From Hygrocybe punicea (lineage: Eukaryota; Basidiomycota; Agaricomycetes; Agaricales; Hygrophoraceae), in the NCBI GenBank assembly GCA_963556145.1, contig OY744468.1, forward strand, positions 6,719,926-6,783,925: a stretch of DNA of 64,000 nt, written 5' to 3'. The notes under the pieces were generated by a model. It ran no database searches. It worked only from the letters and a program-made list of their open reading frames with translations, and was not told where the DNA came from. The position numbers were made by a program, and so were the translations under genes. Below are positions 11,363 to 22,640 of this stretch, in pieces; the stretch's first letter is position 1, and every line of letters starts with the position of its first letter.

Positions 11363-14163
11363 TTATGCTCTTCCCATTATACGCCCCTTGACATTGATGT
11401 TGCGAACGAATAATGCTGCTGCGACAGAACCACAAAATCCACATCCTATCCCGACAAGGAAAACTTTATCGACGGCCTAATAAAGGAGATGTGTCAACCA
11501 AAACAACACCCATCAGAGCATAAACTATCCGAAATCTTACCCCGACATAGGCATGAATGACGGCCGCTTGTTGGCTTGGTGGTAATATCCATATTGCCGC
11601 AACCGAGTGACGGACCATATCGAAAGGGACATCAGGGGCAAACTTCCTCAAACCTGCGCTGAGTTCATTGGCAAATATTGTGCCGCAAATCGCGATACCC
11701 AGAACACCACCAAATAATTGGCTGAAAGAGACAAGTGCTGTAGCTTGAGGAAGGTCTTCCGGGTTGACATTGGCTTGAATGGCGATTACGGGATTCTGTA
11801 AATGAACAGAGTTGGAATATAAACTGCGAGTAATGTCGTAGACGTCACCTGCAAGACTATGCCAACACCCAAACCAAATATTATCTATGAGTGGGAGAGG
11901 CTTGTCATCAGCCGCCCGCTGTAACTGACCGATACCTACAGGTACTTGCCTGGTATCCGATATAATGAGCTGTTGGAGAATTCTCGTGGAGGGTATAGAG
12001 GAGACCCCCGCCGATACTCTGCAACCAAGGTCCAAAGACAAGGAACACCCAGTAGTTGCCGAAGAAAGAGACGTTCATTCCCGTAGAAGCACTGCCAACT
12101 ACTATCGCAAACATAAATGGAAGACTGAACCGCAAGAAATACATGTCAGCATGAGTGATTGTGCTAGAACGACCGATTTTGACACACATATCAATGCCGC
12201 TCCTAGTCGCAGAATGGTGTTTCACGGCCTGGAATAGTAACGGCACTATGAGACAATGTGAATACAAGATGTATATCCGGGCTTTTCGTAGTAATGCACG
12301 CAGTACGCACAATAGTATATGGCTCCGAGCATTGAGCACATGACAAAGAAAGCACACAGACAGGTGCCAATCTGTGTACGGTTTCCTGTATGCCGTTCAG
12401 ATTCAATGTGAGAAAGAACTTTTGGCCAACAGGCAAGACGTACTGAAGAAGCGCAGCGGTAGGAGTGCAGTGGCACCAGCAACTTTCCATTCCCATCTGT
12501 ATTCGAGTTTAATTAAATGCTACTCAAAAATAGAAGATACACATACAATACGAAGGTAAAGGCAATGCCACCGAATCCTGAAAGAAGCTATATGTCACGT
12601 TAACGCAGAGAACCTGAAAACAATGTTCAAGTTGCCTACTCCAATAACAATTGCAGAGTTCCAAGGATGCTGGTCACCACCCCACTGAATAGCCAACAGC
12701 AAACACGTGACAACTATCAAATAGTTCGTTATGTCTCATCGAGTCGGAAGCGTATCACATACATCCTAGCAGCAAGATACTGCCAACATAATCAAGAGTT
12801 CCGAGCCTAAATAAAAGGGAGGAAGGAGATGGGACCCATTTGCCACCCGTGAGGCGTTTGAATCTTTCTTTGCCAACTTCGATGCGTTGTGGTTTTAGCT
12901 CGGGGTTGCCAGTAGAGGGAACAATAAGCGATATGCAGGTTAGGCTAATGGCTCCTACAGGCTAGAGAGGTCGAGGAGAGGTTGGTCAGTAGTACAAATG
13001 GAATGGTAAGATGCGAGGCTTACTAGGTTGATATAAAAACACCTAAGACGGAATGGTGGAAGGAGTAAGCTACCAGTGGGGCGCAATAAACGATCATGTA
13101 AAGAATAGTTACCAACGCCAAGACACGTGATCTTTAATTGGGAATGAAGAGTCAGGTTGATTAAAAAAGAGGATTGAGGGGAAGGACTCCACCAGTGAAA
13201 GCACCGCCGAGTAAAGGTCCCAGAACAGAGGAGAAACCAAAGACGGCACCGAAAGAGCTACAACTGGGTTAAACCAAGAGACCGTTCCAAGCATCGTACG
13301 ACACACCCAAAAAGTTTAGGCCGATCTTCCAGACGTGTAATCTCGCCAATGATGGACAGGACACTAACGAAAACTGATATTTTTGAACAAGGAACAAGGC
13401 GGATGGAATAGAATTTAAATTTACTTCCTGCGCCTCCCATGCCGGCTACAGCTCGGCCAAAGATTAAGAAGTCCACGGTGGGAGCAACTCCGCAAAAGAG
13501 AGACCCGATCTCAAATATCGTCACGGCTGCGAGACTTGAAAGGAAGAAGAATATGACGAAAAGGCACATTAGGACTGCGGATTTTAGACGTACTACACGT
13601 ATTTGCGGTCAAAAATTGTGAGCAGTGAGCCGTAGACGAGTAAAAAAGCCGTTTCTGTGTCAGGCATTAAATTAAACCGCGTCAAATGGTTTGATGTAAT
13701 TGCTATTAGACCAATGACAACGCACGAGTTAAAAAATATGCGCTAGCTATCCAACTGAGCTGTTCGAGCGCAGAGAACCGCGAGGCAATAACAGGCCTGT
13801 GGATGAATGGTCATTATTAATCAGAGAGATGGTATTCGATGAGCGTCCTCACAGGGCGGGAGCAATAATGGTTTGGTCTTGTACGTGGAAAAGAAGATAT
13901 GGTCTGGTTCACAAATCTCATTGGTGAAAGAACACACCGAGAGCAATCAACAGCACCGAGAGCAGCATGGCCACGAAAGCAAGGAAAAGCTTTCTCCCAA
14001 CAAGGATCTTGCCCTCATCGTATGGTGGAGGCACTTTTTCGAGATCCTTCTCCGATATGGGACTTGCTTCGAGTGCATTGTCTGAGGACGCAGAGACGCC
14101 ACCAGGAGCAGATCCACCGGCAGTATCAGTGGGTGTAGGGCTCATGGCCTTTTCTTGGGTCAT
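11363..14163 (-). CDS. MFS drug:H+ antiporter, DHA2 family
   Basis: A many-exon minus-strand gene of the 14-spanner major facilitator group. The first exon (14163 downward) has a cytosolic Ser/Thr/Pro-rich head, then GRKLFLAFVAMLLSVLLIAL, the first helix. Splicing gives DQTIIAPAL, then ASRFSALEQLSWIASAYFLT, TAFLLVYGSLLTIFDRKYV, IFGRAVAGMGGAG, GAVFGFSSVLGPLLGGAFT, and DHVSWRW followed by CFYINL, all hallmarks of DHA2 exporters. Late exons give VIAIQANVNPEDLPQATALV and SQLFGGVLGIAICGTIFANE. The last exon ends the protein with FLVGIGCGFCGSVAAALFVR and a stop at 11363. Introns are short (about 25-70 nt) and several phases were checked by eye at the N- and C-terminal ends; the middle (12050-13100) was not fully resolved. 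Role: proton-driven export of small toxic compounds at the plasma membrane; the substrate cannot be told. Confidence 0.8.
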
Positions 14164-14492
14164 AGCTCCTGGAATATAAGGAGGAGGCTCCTGGAGTGAA
14201 GGGGATGCACTACAGCGTCCTTATATGCCAAGCGACAACATGACACATAGTGTTTACGCATTGGCCTCCACAATCCGTCCAGCCGAGAGCACCAACGGTC
14301 CTATGCTCAGGAACACAACACAAAACAGGGTTATTTCTCGGTTTCCTCCGAAATCGTGACCTTCTGAACATCGCCGTGATTATCGAATTTCTCAGTCTAA
14401 TCGAAACCAAGTAGTGTACTTGTGGAAGTTGACCGCAGTTCTAATCTCGACGACGGTTCGCATCCATGCCCCCATGCATTTCGTTCTAGCCT
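14164..14492. other. intergenic between transporter and iPGM fragment
   Basis: No gene is recognised. It should contain the promoter of the DHA2 transporter on the minus strand. Confidence 0.35.
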
Positions 14493-15224
14493 TCATTTAA
14501 GCCCGCACAACCCGCCAGGTTCCTCGTCCTCGCCTTCATTATCCACAGTGAACTGGTATTTCGCAGGATCACCCGTCATGATAAACGGCACAGGATTCGT
14601 TGTGTGCGCCTGTCTCGAGGTTGATCATCCGCTTGGCGTTACCATGGTCGGCGGTGATGAGCGGGATGTATCCCGCCTCCTGGCAAGCTTCGCACATGGT
14701 TTCAACCGCTGCATCCGTCTTCGAGATAGCTTCTACCGCCGCCTCGAACACGCCCGTATGACCCACCTAAGAGAAGACGGAAAAAAAAACCAGCAAGCCT
14801 CAGCCAATGTTAACGTGCAATCCATGGGTCATAAGGCCCATCATATCCGGAGGCGCAAAGTTACACATGACAAAGACATGCTCGTCCTTTCTGACAGTCT
14901 CGGCGACTTTGTCCGCAACATCCTGCACGCTCATCTTTCGATCTTTATCGTACGTCGCGACCTTGGGTGACGGAATCATGTGCCGCTCCTCACCCTCGAA
15001 TTGCTTCTTGAAGAAAATGTGACATGTGCGTATTTTTCCGTCTCTGACGTGAGATATCAGCGGAAAAAGATGTTGTAGAAGAAAAGGAGAGACATACGTG
15101 CGATATGAGCCTGCTTGATTCCGTGTTTACCAGGCCATTCAGCGAGGACATTTGTCATCGGTTGGGGAGCGAAGGCGACGGGGAAAGGAAATTCAACTTT
15201 GTATTGGGACAAAGTCGTGATGTG
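14493..15224 (-). pseudogene. phosphoglycerate mutase (cofactor-independent), C-terminal fragment, frameshifted
   Basis: iPGM interconverts 3- and 2-phosphoglycerate in glycolysis using two metal ions. Minus-strand exons read HITTLSQYKVEFPFPVAFAP, NVLAEWPGKHGIKQAHIA, then after an intron TEKYAHVTFFFKKQFEGEER, VFVMCNFAPPDM, VGHTGVFEAAVEAISKTDAA and PLITADHGNA, all characteristic of the second half of the enzyme including the metal-binding DMVGHTG and DHGN motifs. The N-terminal half with the phosphoserine site is absent. Near 14605 the frame shifts: the upstream frame runs into a stop, while the expected HTTNPVPFIMTGDP reads in another. The usual C-terminus after GLC is replaced by GLK and a stop. 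The APPDM to VGHTG junction also lacks a normal GT donor. It is therefore a decayed partial copy; an intact copy must exist elsewhere for glycolysis. Confidence 0.75.
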
Positions 15225-15308
15225 CTGGAGAGTCGTGAGTCAAGCACGGCCCTTAGGATAAAGTCACGGTGAGGTGGACGTACGAGGTTGGCTGGTATGT
15301 CCCCCCTT

Positions 15309-15315
15309 TATAAAG
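15309..15315 (+). promoter_or_regulatory. TATA box of the AN1 zinc-finger gene
   Basis: TATAAAG about 49 bases before the candidate ATG at 15358, followed by a CCTTCTCATTCACC pyrimidine-rich leader. Confidence 0.45.
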
Positions 15316-15357
15316 CCAACCTGGGTTGAGCCACATCCTTCTCATTCACCACCACTT

Positions 15358-16168
15358 ATGTCTGATACATCAAATGCCACCATACCCTCTTATCCGTTGG
15401 CCACCAGAGTTCTGAGCACTCCTGCCTTCTTGTGGACTATCTTCCGTTCAAGTGTCAGCATTGCCAGCAACCCTTTTGCCGCGAACATTTCCTGCCAGCG
15501 GGTCATAATTGTCCAAAATACGACGAGAGTAAACACAACAGGGTCGCCCCAGCATGTAAGTTCGAGAACTTGCCATGTTGTCTTTTCTGATCTTTCAGCT
15601 AGGTCCTCTATGTAATGAGCTCATAGCTATTCCACCAGGCGAGGACCCGAATATCCAACACATTACTGCTCAATGCTCAGTCATTGGGAAGTCGGGAAAG
15701 TCGAAGTCCGCCCCAGTCTGTGCCGGAGGAAAATGTGGCAAGGTTCTTTTTGCTCCAATTCGCTGTGATGTATGTAGACGTACATCTTGCGATTGGTGGC
15801 TCTCATTACTTACTTGCTCTTGACACCAACGCAAAGCTCAGTTCTGTCCACAACATCGCTTTCCCAAGGACCACGGTTGTGTGTCCCAAACCATGATTCC
15901 CAGTTCCAAACCCGCTGTTCCATCAAATACACTTGCCAATTTTAATTCTAAAGCGTCACTCGCAAGCGCATCCGCAGTAGACACGATTAAGAAGACTCTG
16001 GCACCTGCTGGCACCTCCACAACTTCTACACCCCATGCACGGAAAAACGTTCCACAACCAACTATGAAACGTTCCACGACCACATTCATCGGATACAAAG
16101 ACATAGTATACCAACTATCCAAGCCAAGGAAATATCTGCTATTAAGAAACTGTACTAGTCTTTTTTAA
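15358..16168 (+). CDS. AN1-type zinc-finger protein (Cuz1/ZFAND2-like)
   Basis: Proteins with two AN1 fingers of this type bind Cdc48/p97 and the proteasome and help in stress-induced protein quality control. The first finger reads VDYLPFKCQHCQQPFCREHF then LPAGHNCPKYD (about 15425-15535). An intron joins to ACPLCNELIAIPPGEDPNI, the linker typical of this family. The second finger reads CGKVLFAPIRCDVCR, then after an intron with donor GTACAT at about 15781, QFCPQHRFPKDHGC. The tail is a Ser/Thr/Ala-rich region with TTSTPHARKNVPQPTMKRST and ends at 16168. The first Cys of finger 1 appears to be Ser (SSEHSC where CxxxxC is expected). The N-terminus is unclear: the ATG at 15358 is in another frame from the finger, so an upstream lesion or an unrecognised splice exists. 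Confidence 0.72.
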
Positions 16169-16217
16169 TTTTTTTTTTGTTGGCTACTCGTTGCTCTGCG
16201 GTAGCAAAATGTGGACA

Positions 16218-18128
16218 TCAAGCTGCCTTGAGTATCTCACGCGATATCGATAACCGAGCAAACATCACGCAAATCCCACCGACTATAATCGTCACACCAG
16301 TGAACAAGGCTGTAGCCAGGTATTCATTCCCCGCTGTCCCTCTCCGGAGAAGCGCTGCAAAAAACAAAAAGAAAAAGAAAAAGAAAAAGAAAAGATGTCA
16401 GCATGCATCCACGGAATCACGACTTTGTTGCATGTCGGAGTACCCACCACCAGCGATTGGCGGCCCCGTAAGCGTGCTGAAGGACATGACGAACCAGAGG
16501 AAGCCCAAACGCGAGCCGATGAGCTCCGGTGGTGCTATCTGAGCGGAGCATGGCGGGAAGAGTGAAAGGAATGCGCCTTTCATGGGGTATGATTGTTGTA
16601 TCCTGATTTAAGCAAAAAAACCTGACCAAGAAAAAAAGGCAGAACGAACCGGACCCGGCACCATATAGGATGGTAAAGAAGAATATGGCTGCGTAGCTTG
16701 AGGCGGTCGGCCATACGACCAAAGCAACCATCCCGGAGAAGAGACCAATCATGGTCAGGGTATTGAACCTGTTTTTAGTTTCCTGTAAGTCTACGACATA
16801 CACGGAAAAGGAGAGGATGGGAGTACAAACCTCCCCCACCTGTCTGCTATGAAGCCCACCATCCGACCTATGATGCTGCCGGCATTCATGATAGGGAGCA
16901 TGTAGAAGGCTAAATGAGCCGACATGCCTCGGTAGGTCGCGAAATCACCGATAAAGAAGAACGGGATCCAGAAGCTGGATATGCAATAAATTTAATGCAT
17001 GAAGGTACGTGTGAAAGGCAGCTCACCCCCAGAAGCCGAAGAAGCCCGCAGCGACAAGCCATGCGTACGCCCTGTCATTTTTGAGTGCGACGATGGGTGC
17101 AGACCATGGGGGCGGTTGGCGTGGAGGGAGGCCAGCCTTGACCGTAGTAATGGAGATGGCCAGGAGTACAATGGAGAGGAATGCCACTGTGCGGACCGTC
17201 CAGCCAAAGCCTAGGCGATCGAAAAGATGGGAGAACAAAATGGGGAATGTGACACCTGAAGAGAATAGTGTTTGAGGGCTTGAGGACGGATGGCAATAGA
17301 TGGTAACACACCTCCGAGGGCAGCTCCTGCAACAACAATCCCTGCTGCTGTTGCTCTACGCTTAATAAACCACTGACCAACCACTGCGACGCAAGGATTA
17401 TAGATCAAAGCACAACCGATTCCAAGGGTGATGCCGTGGAAAATCATCTGCACAAATGTGATTTTGGTGGAGGGGGCAATTTGAAATCAACCACGTACGA
17501 AGTGGTGATATTTTTGGGAGGCGGACACGAAGAACAAGCTCACAACCAGGAGGCAAGACCCTGAGAACAGGAGCCAGCGAGGTCCATAAGCGTCAAAGGC
17601 TCTCCCACAAATGGTTCCAAGAACGCCCTGGATGGCAGAAGAATCAAATTAGCTTCTTTGAGCAGCGAGAGAGAGAGGGGATGCAACTTGCGGTAAGGAA
17701 TAGTTGGACAGACCCGATCCAACTAATAGCTTCTCGTGTTGAATTGACCAGTTGGTACGTTGAATACTGCAGATAATGTCAGAACAGCTGCATTTTGAAG
17801 TGATATAGTTACATATTGTTGGAAGGTACCGTAACTGTTGGCTGATATTTTGTGAGAAGAAATCGACAAGTGCGACAAGTTCGGTCTGACTTACCCAAAC
17901 CGCACTGAACAAATAGGGCGCAAAATGCGCCGACCACTACCCCCCATGCCTCCAGTCCTCCGTCGACTCGATGCACGACTTTAGCATCAACGGATGTGGT
18001 TGAACCTGATAGGATCGTCAGAACCTGGTGCGAAGGAGGGGGGACAGTGGGCTTCTCGGGGTATACATGTCCTTGGTAGGGTTTGGAGGGTAAAGACACG
18101 AGGAAGTTCAAGAACGCGAAACTGAGCA
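16218..18128 (-). CDS. MFS transporter, monocarboxylate-porter (MCT) type
   Basis: Twelve-spanner permease of the fungal MCH/monocarboxylate group, acting at the plasma membrane or vacuole. The first recognised exon gives VDGGLEAWGVVVGAFCALFV, the standard DGG(x)AW start of helix 1 in this group. Later exons read GITLGIGCALIYNPCVAVVG, QWFIKRRATAAGIVVAGAAL (loop 4-5), LGFGWTVRTVAFLSIVLLAI, MIGLFSGMVALVVWPTASSY and YGAGSGSF, then PPELIGSRLGFLWFVMSFST and LTGPPIAGG. The last exon gives EYLATALFTGVTIIVGGICV and stops at 16218. The last intron has a polypyrimidine tract made of a hexanucleotide repeat. I could not place the start codon: the frame of the first exon runs back into a stop just before 18128, so an upstream small exon is needed. 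The substrate is unknown. Confidence 0.75.
16359..16395. repeat. (AAAAAG)n simple repeat inside an intron
   Basis: On the plus strand six-base units AAAAAG are repeated about six times; read as the minus strand it is CTTTTT units ending next to the AG of the last intron of the MCT-type transporter, where it serves as the polypyrimidine tract. Confidence 0.6.
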
Positions 18129-18409
18129 CCTATAATGGTCTGGCTGCGGGAGTCCGTGGGCGTGAAGACGGGTCGAGGTGGCGATGGGCCGCAGAAGTTG
18201 TTCCAATGACCATCTCAGTCTTCGCACAAGCCCACGCTTAGTGAACAGTTGGCCAGCCAGCTGAGGAACGACGGTCACGACAAACTTGGATGTGTGGTGG
18301 ATACGACTGGTGTCTAGTGTCTACAGTGAAGATGACCTCCGAATCTGCAGAATTCCGAGGACTTACAAAAATGAGAATCCGCTCTTGTCGCTACCCGGGT
18401 CCCGTATCT

Positions 18410-18760
18410 TGAATTGGCCAGAATTGGTCAGAAAGAAGCAGAGACGGGCGACGCCATCTCAAAGCCAATTTTGGGTCCATTCTTCTCGCATGACGGAAAA
18501 CGCATCGTTTCGGGCTCTCGTGACAACACCATCCGAGTCAAATGCACTCCGTTCTCCAGTCACCAAGTGCATTTTCCCAGTCCAGGAAATACCATTTGCA
18601 TCAAACCTGGAGCACTCAGCTCCTATCCGCCATCATTCCCATAGCGCTACTGCCTCCTTCTATTGTTCAAAAGTCATGTCTCGAATTCAAGATGGGTGGA
18701 TACTTGATCCACAAGATGAACTCCTCTTTTGGGTTCCTCCTGAACACCGGCGGGGTGTCT
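18410..18760 (+). pseudogene. WD40-repeat C-terminus remnant of an NLR-like (NACHT/STAND-WD40) protein
   Basis: SHDGKRIVSGSRDNTIRV (18484-18540) is one WD40 blade core. About 150 bases on, in another frame, IQDGWILDPQDELLFWVPPE appears, which is the signature C-terminal segment of basidiomycete NACHT-WD40 STAND proteins (usually followed by a closing arginine and W). No NACHT or upstream blades are visible, and the two motifs are in different frames without a good intron between them. It is best read as a leftover of a large NLR-like gene, a family known for rapid turnover in these fungi. Confidence 0.6.
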
Positions 18761-18894
18761 CTGGTGGCGGATGCGGATGGCTCACTCAATTTCACCATAT
18801 TCGTACGGGTTTTGTTGCAAGACATGAGGGTTGGATCAACCTGGGCTGGACCTGATACTGGAGACGGTCGAGAAGGGCCTGTGATTGATAAATG

Positions 18895-19720
18895 AGGTGA
18901 AATTGTTCCAACATTTTGAACAGAGTGAGAGAAACGTGGACTTGCATGCTGACCGAGGATAATGAACGTCACGCCATTCGGGAGCTGAGGGCGGAAGTGA
19001 ATGACCGAACCTATGGTTTGGTTAACATTCGAGAAGCTGGTGTACGCCGTGAACAAACAAAATGTGGTCGCACCTGATATCCATGATGGCATTGCCTTCG
19101 GCTTGGTTGCCCCTCACAGCAGCATCGAGTTTGCTGGTGAGAACAAAGGAACTCTGCGAGCCAGTGTCCCAGAGTCACCATACGTTCTCAAAAATGGATT
19201 GAGGCGGATTTTCCGAAGTGTCTGCGGCATTTGTCACGACGATACGTGAGGCGAGGATGAAGGGAAGCTTATTGGCAGCGACATCCTGGAAAAAGAGAGC
19301 CATGTGATTGTGAACGGATCTGGAACCTTCCCGTCAGGGAAGGCCTCTTGGGTGAGTTCGAGGAGACGACGACGACGTTCCTTCGCCAACGAATCGACAT
19401 TGGCGGGTTGGAGACGAATTTGGATTCGGTGATGATATTGAGTCCGGTAGTTGCCTTGGTAGATTGGAGAGTGACTGGAGGCCCGTTGTCAGAGGTGGGG
19501 CAAGAAGTTGGGAGCTGACTTACTGTTACACTTACGTTTAGACAGCGCGGCTCGGCGTTTGGTCGCTTCAGCAGTTAATTTAACGCGCCTGCCAGTAGCT
19601 TCGTCCTCGTCATGTATGACCTTGAGGAGATCCTCGATTGGGAGGATGTTTAGTTTTGTGAGCGCGGGCTCGAGGGAGGCGACATGAACGACCTGAAGAG
19701 AATCGTGAGGCGGTCAGCTG
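18895..19720 (-). CDS. unrecognised multi-exon gene, possibly degenerate
   Basis: The minus strand reads protein-like blocks that I cannot assign: ALTKLNILPIEDLLKVIHDE then DEATGRRVKLTAEATKRRAA (19690-19560); LQPANVDSLAKERRRRLLEL then TQEAFPDGKVPDPFTITW (19420-19300); and a Ser/Pro-rich stretch to about 18670. Frames change between blocks and only some changes coincide with GT-AG pairs (for example GTAAGTG at about 19530). It may be a real gene with introns or a decaying one. Confidence 0.25.
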
Positions 19721-20636
19721 ATCCTTGCGTCACCCATGCTCATCGCTACAGGGCTTTCCGTATCCGTTCGCTTCGATAGGCGTTTTACTTCAGCCTATTT
19801 TCCCAGACTCGCCCGACACCGGAGGGTTCAGAGGGGCGTGTAGGAGCCCTGCCTGTGACATACTGGTTGATTGTAACACATTTCAAAAGTCGGCGAATTT
19901 GTGATTGTCAGCGCAGTCGCCTTCATTTTTCCTTTGCAACGCTTTTCCGTGAACGGCGACCATACTCAAGCAGGTGGCCTCCCAATTCTTTTTTGATCTT
20001 GTCAGATGGCCTAACCAGTCGGTACAGGGAACAGTAGAGCGCATCTTATCTAACGCCCATCGTATTGTCATTGAGAGAGTGAACACTGGAACGCACCAAC
20101 CCGTACATAGCTCTTTTGCCTAGAGTCTGTCACTGCGCAAACCAGTAAGCTGTTCATGATGCAGTCTTCACTTGTATGCCCCATAGTTGCCTTTGGAGAA
20201 ACGTTCCTAGAACTTTTCAAAGTGCGTACCGCTTCCTGCCCCCATGACTGTTGATATGGTTGACACGCTACCTCCTTACAGTCATCTGGGACTATGAGAA
20301 CATGGTCTGGGCGCCCTTAGGACCTGACATGCCCAATGGCGTCGCAAACGTTTGCCGTACCTCGGGTGCATTCACCATGTTCACGTAATGCTATAGCCGT
20401 CTGCTGCAGGTCTCACACACCGTCAGATGCTAAGGGAGATTTACCCCAACTGGTAGTCCACCGCGGGGAGTATTCCTCAACCGGTTGCCGACACGAACGG
20501 GATTGCTTGGGCTCTATATTTACTTTGATAGCAAGGATACACTCTACCGGTACGGGTTACCTGCTACCGGCCACTGGAATGCAGCCTGCCGTCTCACGTA
20601 CAGTCAATTACGGGTAATTGTGAGCTCTCATTATTC
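19721..20636. other. no gene recognised
   Basis: Short open frames on both strands without motifs. The right end should contain the distal promoter of the expansin-like gene. Confidence 0.35.
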
Positions 20637-20643
20637 TATAAAA
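20637..20643 (+). promoter_or_regulatory. TATA box of the expansin-like gene
   Basis: TATAAAA 93 bases before the ATG at 20730, followed by a CT-rich leader (CATCTCTTCACCACCCTC). Position and leader type fit a strongly expressed basidiomycete secreted-protein gene. Confidence 0.6.
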
Positions 20644-20729
20644 GCCTGTCCAATTTACCATCTCTTCACCACCCTCTACCACCTCTCATTCGCCTTAAAT
20701 ACCAACAACACTCTCCACCTTTTTTCCCA

Positions 20730-21300
20730 ATGGTCGCCGTACTCTATTTCATTTATGCTGTGGCTACCCTTGTTTCTGCCCATGTCGTTCCCCGTACTGA
20801 CAAACTCGCTTCTCGCGACATCACGGGTGGATAGTGAGTTTCACGCCGTTACCCCCGTTGTTACCCTCTTTTAAATTTATCCTTCCCCTAGTGCCACATT
20901 CTACTCCCAGAATGGCGAACCTGGCGCATGCGGAGTCGTGCACCAAGACTCGGACCTCATTTGTGCCATTGGTATCATTGCCTTAACCGTTTCGTCATTC
21001 TGTGTCCCCTAACCATGAACCCTCCCTCCTCCTTCAGATATGGCCCGCTGGAATAGTGATCTCTGTGGCCATTCCGTCCATATCACGAACACCAATAATG
21101 GCCAGTCCGTTACCGCCGTCATCGCTGACCTTTGCGTGACCTGTCCCAATGGCAATTCCTTCGACCTCTCCTTGGGTGCTTTCCAGCACATTGCCAGCCT
21201 CTCCCAAGGCATAGTCCCCAGTGCGTTTTTGCCATACTGAGTCTGCTCGTTGTTTGCCATCCTGAAACCGTTGCTTATAGTCAGTTGGGACTTTATCTAA
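20730..21300 (+). CDS. secreted single-domain expansin-like (RlpA-like DPBB) protein, 128 aa
   Basis: Four exons (20730-20833, 20892-20971, 21038-21220, 21281-21300) join in frame to 129 codons including the stop. The N-terminus MVAVLYFIYAVATLVSA is a signal peptide, followed by a short VVPRTDK linker. The mature part is a double-psi beta-barrel: YATFYSQNGEPGACGVVHQD, then LCGHSVHITNTNNGQSVTAV and IADLCVTCPNGNSFDLSLGA, with the Asp of IADLC at the position of the conserved barrel Asp and paired cysteines. There is no second carbohydrate-binding domain, so it is an expansin-like or Barwin-like protein rather than a full expansin. Such fungal proteins are secreted and thought to loosen or bind polysaccharides during development or host contact. 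The last exon is only 20 bases. Confidence 0.88.
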
Positions 21301-22420
21301 CGCCCTGGCGATTTGCCGTGGCTCTTTACAAAGTTCTATCTTACTTTCCAATATTGATATTTCCCTTTTGGAGCGATCGTATCTCTTTCTTTGTCTCTGA
21401 CGTTTATCTCCAGTACTATCAATTCTCTGTAGACCTGTATTTGGTCGTGATGTGTATGTTTGTATGTTTAGAATCTAATCCCTTTGCCGGGTTTGGAAGA
21501 ATGCCAATCCCAAGCTGAGGTGCTTAGCGCCCGACGGGCTCTTGTTTTCCCACATCTAACAAACTCGCGATACCACCTTCAAAGCTTTTGCATGGTTATA
21601 AACCAAGTTTGTCGTTGCAACCTATCCTCACTCGGGCCGCGCTCACTGCAAACGATTCAGGCGCCCCAGACGCAGGCGGAGATTGATGCATGTACCGCTT
21701 GCATTCGTAGTCAGCTGAAAAGTCTTCGTTCAGACGAAGTCGCTAGCATTGCGCAGAATGTGGCTTCTCGAGGGACCATCCTTAACCAAGAGATCGCCTG
21801 GCTGAGGCACATAGTTGTCGGTAATTGGGTCGTATTCATGAAGTACCTGGTTAGAACTTGGTCAATTATTGTCATTGGGTATGTCGACGTGGAAATCCAT
21901 CTATTTTTTTTTTTCGGAGGCACTGATGTCCAACTGCGCATCTTTTTTGACATGTGTGCAGGCTACTCATGGGACGATTTGGTGCCTCCAACCTTTTCGC
22001 ATATCCAGATACACTAATAGCTTTCCTGGGTGGCAGATGGTAGCATTCGCCGATTTGGTTTGCAGGGAAGAACCTGTGTAGCTATCGCCGAAATTGTCTC
22101 AGATTCTGAAAGCCAGGCTCCTATTCCCCGATCTGCGTGGTCAGTTTGTGCTTCCCATGGTTGGATTCCATTTGCAAGCAGTGACTATACAGGGTGCACA
22201 ATCGTGGGAACAGTGGTTTGCGAGGGAGAACCGACCATGGGAATGTTATGCAATCGACACGAACCAGGGGTTTTTGAACCCTGTGAATGCAGCCACAATG
22301 ACCGCGGACGAGAAACACATACCGCATTTGGGCAAGAAAGTGATATCCAAGCAAGCGTTACAAGATAAAGCTATTACAAGGGTATAAATATGACATATAT
22401 ATGAGTCACTGCAAGCGATG
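21301..22420 (+). other. possible degenerate secreted-protein gene(s), not resolved
   Basis: Around 21480-21780 the plus strand reads LPGLEECQSQAEVLSARRAL, QVCRCNLSS and QTQAEIDACTACIRSQLKSL, a cysteine pattern like small secreted basidiomycete proteins, but no signal peptide is in frame. At 22094-22387 another frame reads RENRPWECYAIDTNQGFLNP and VNAATMTADEKHIPHLGKKV, also protein-like and unrecognised. I cannot join these into one model. Confidence 0.25.
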
Positions 22421-22479
22421 TCCACCGGGGGTTATCGGGGTCCAGGATCGCGATGGCGAGGACCCTGAAAGAGGATGGT

Positions 22480-22640
22480 ATGAGGAGGGATGGCACGAAA
22501 TGTGGGTGGAGACCAAATGTGCGCAAATATTTGAAAGTTGGCTTGTCTTCTTGCTATAAAAAATGCTGTATGGTGTATTCGATGCCCGGGGACGTGATGA
22601 GATCATCCAGGAACACTCTCGGGTGGAAACGAACGGTTAC
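22480..22640 (+). repeat. dispersed repeat, copy 1
   Basis: The stretch around 22560-22620 (ending ATCATCCAGGAACACTC) is clearly related to 50510-50590 (ending GTCATCCAGGAACACAT). The two differ mostly by transitions. Confidence 0.5.

Noticed and set aside
13745..13800. tRNA-like stretch on the minus strand (AGCTCAGTTGGATAG resembles a D-arm)
   Set aside because: It codes LEQLSWIASAY of the DHA2 transporter and has no acceptor stem or T-arm.
14422..14970. Plus-strand open frame of 182 residues
   Set aside because: Antisense of the iPGM fragment, which has clear family motifs.
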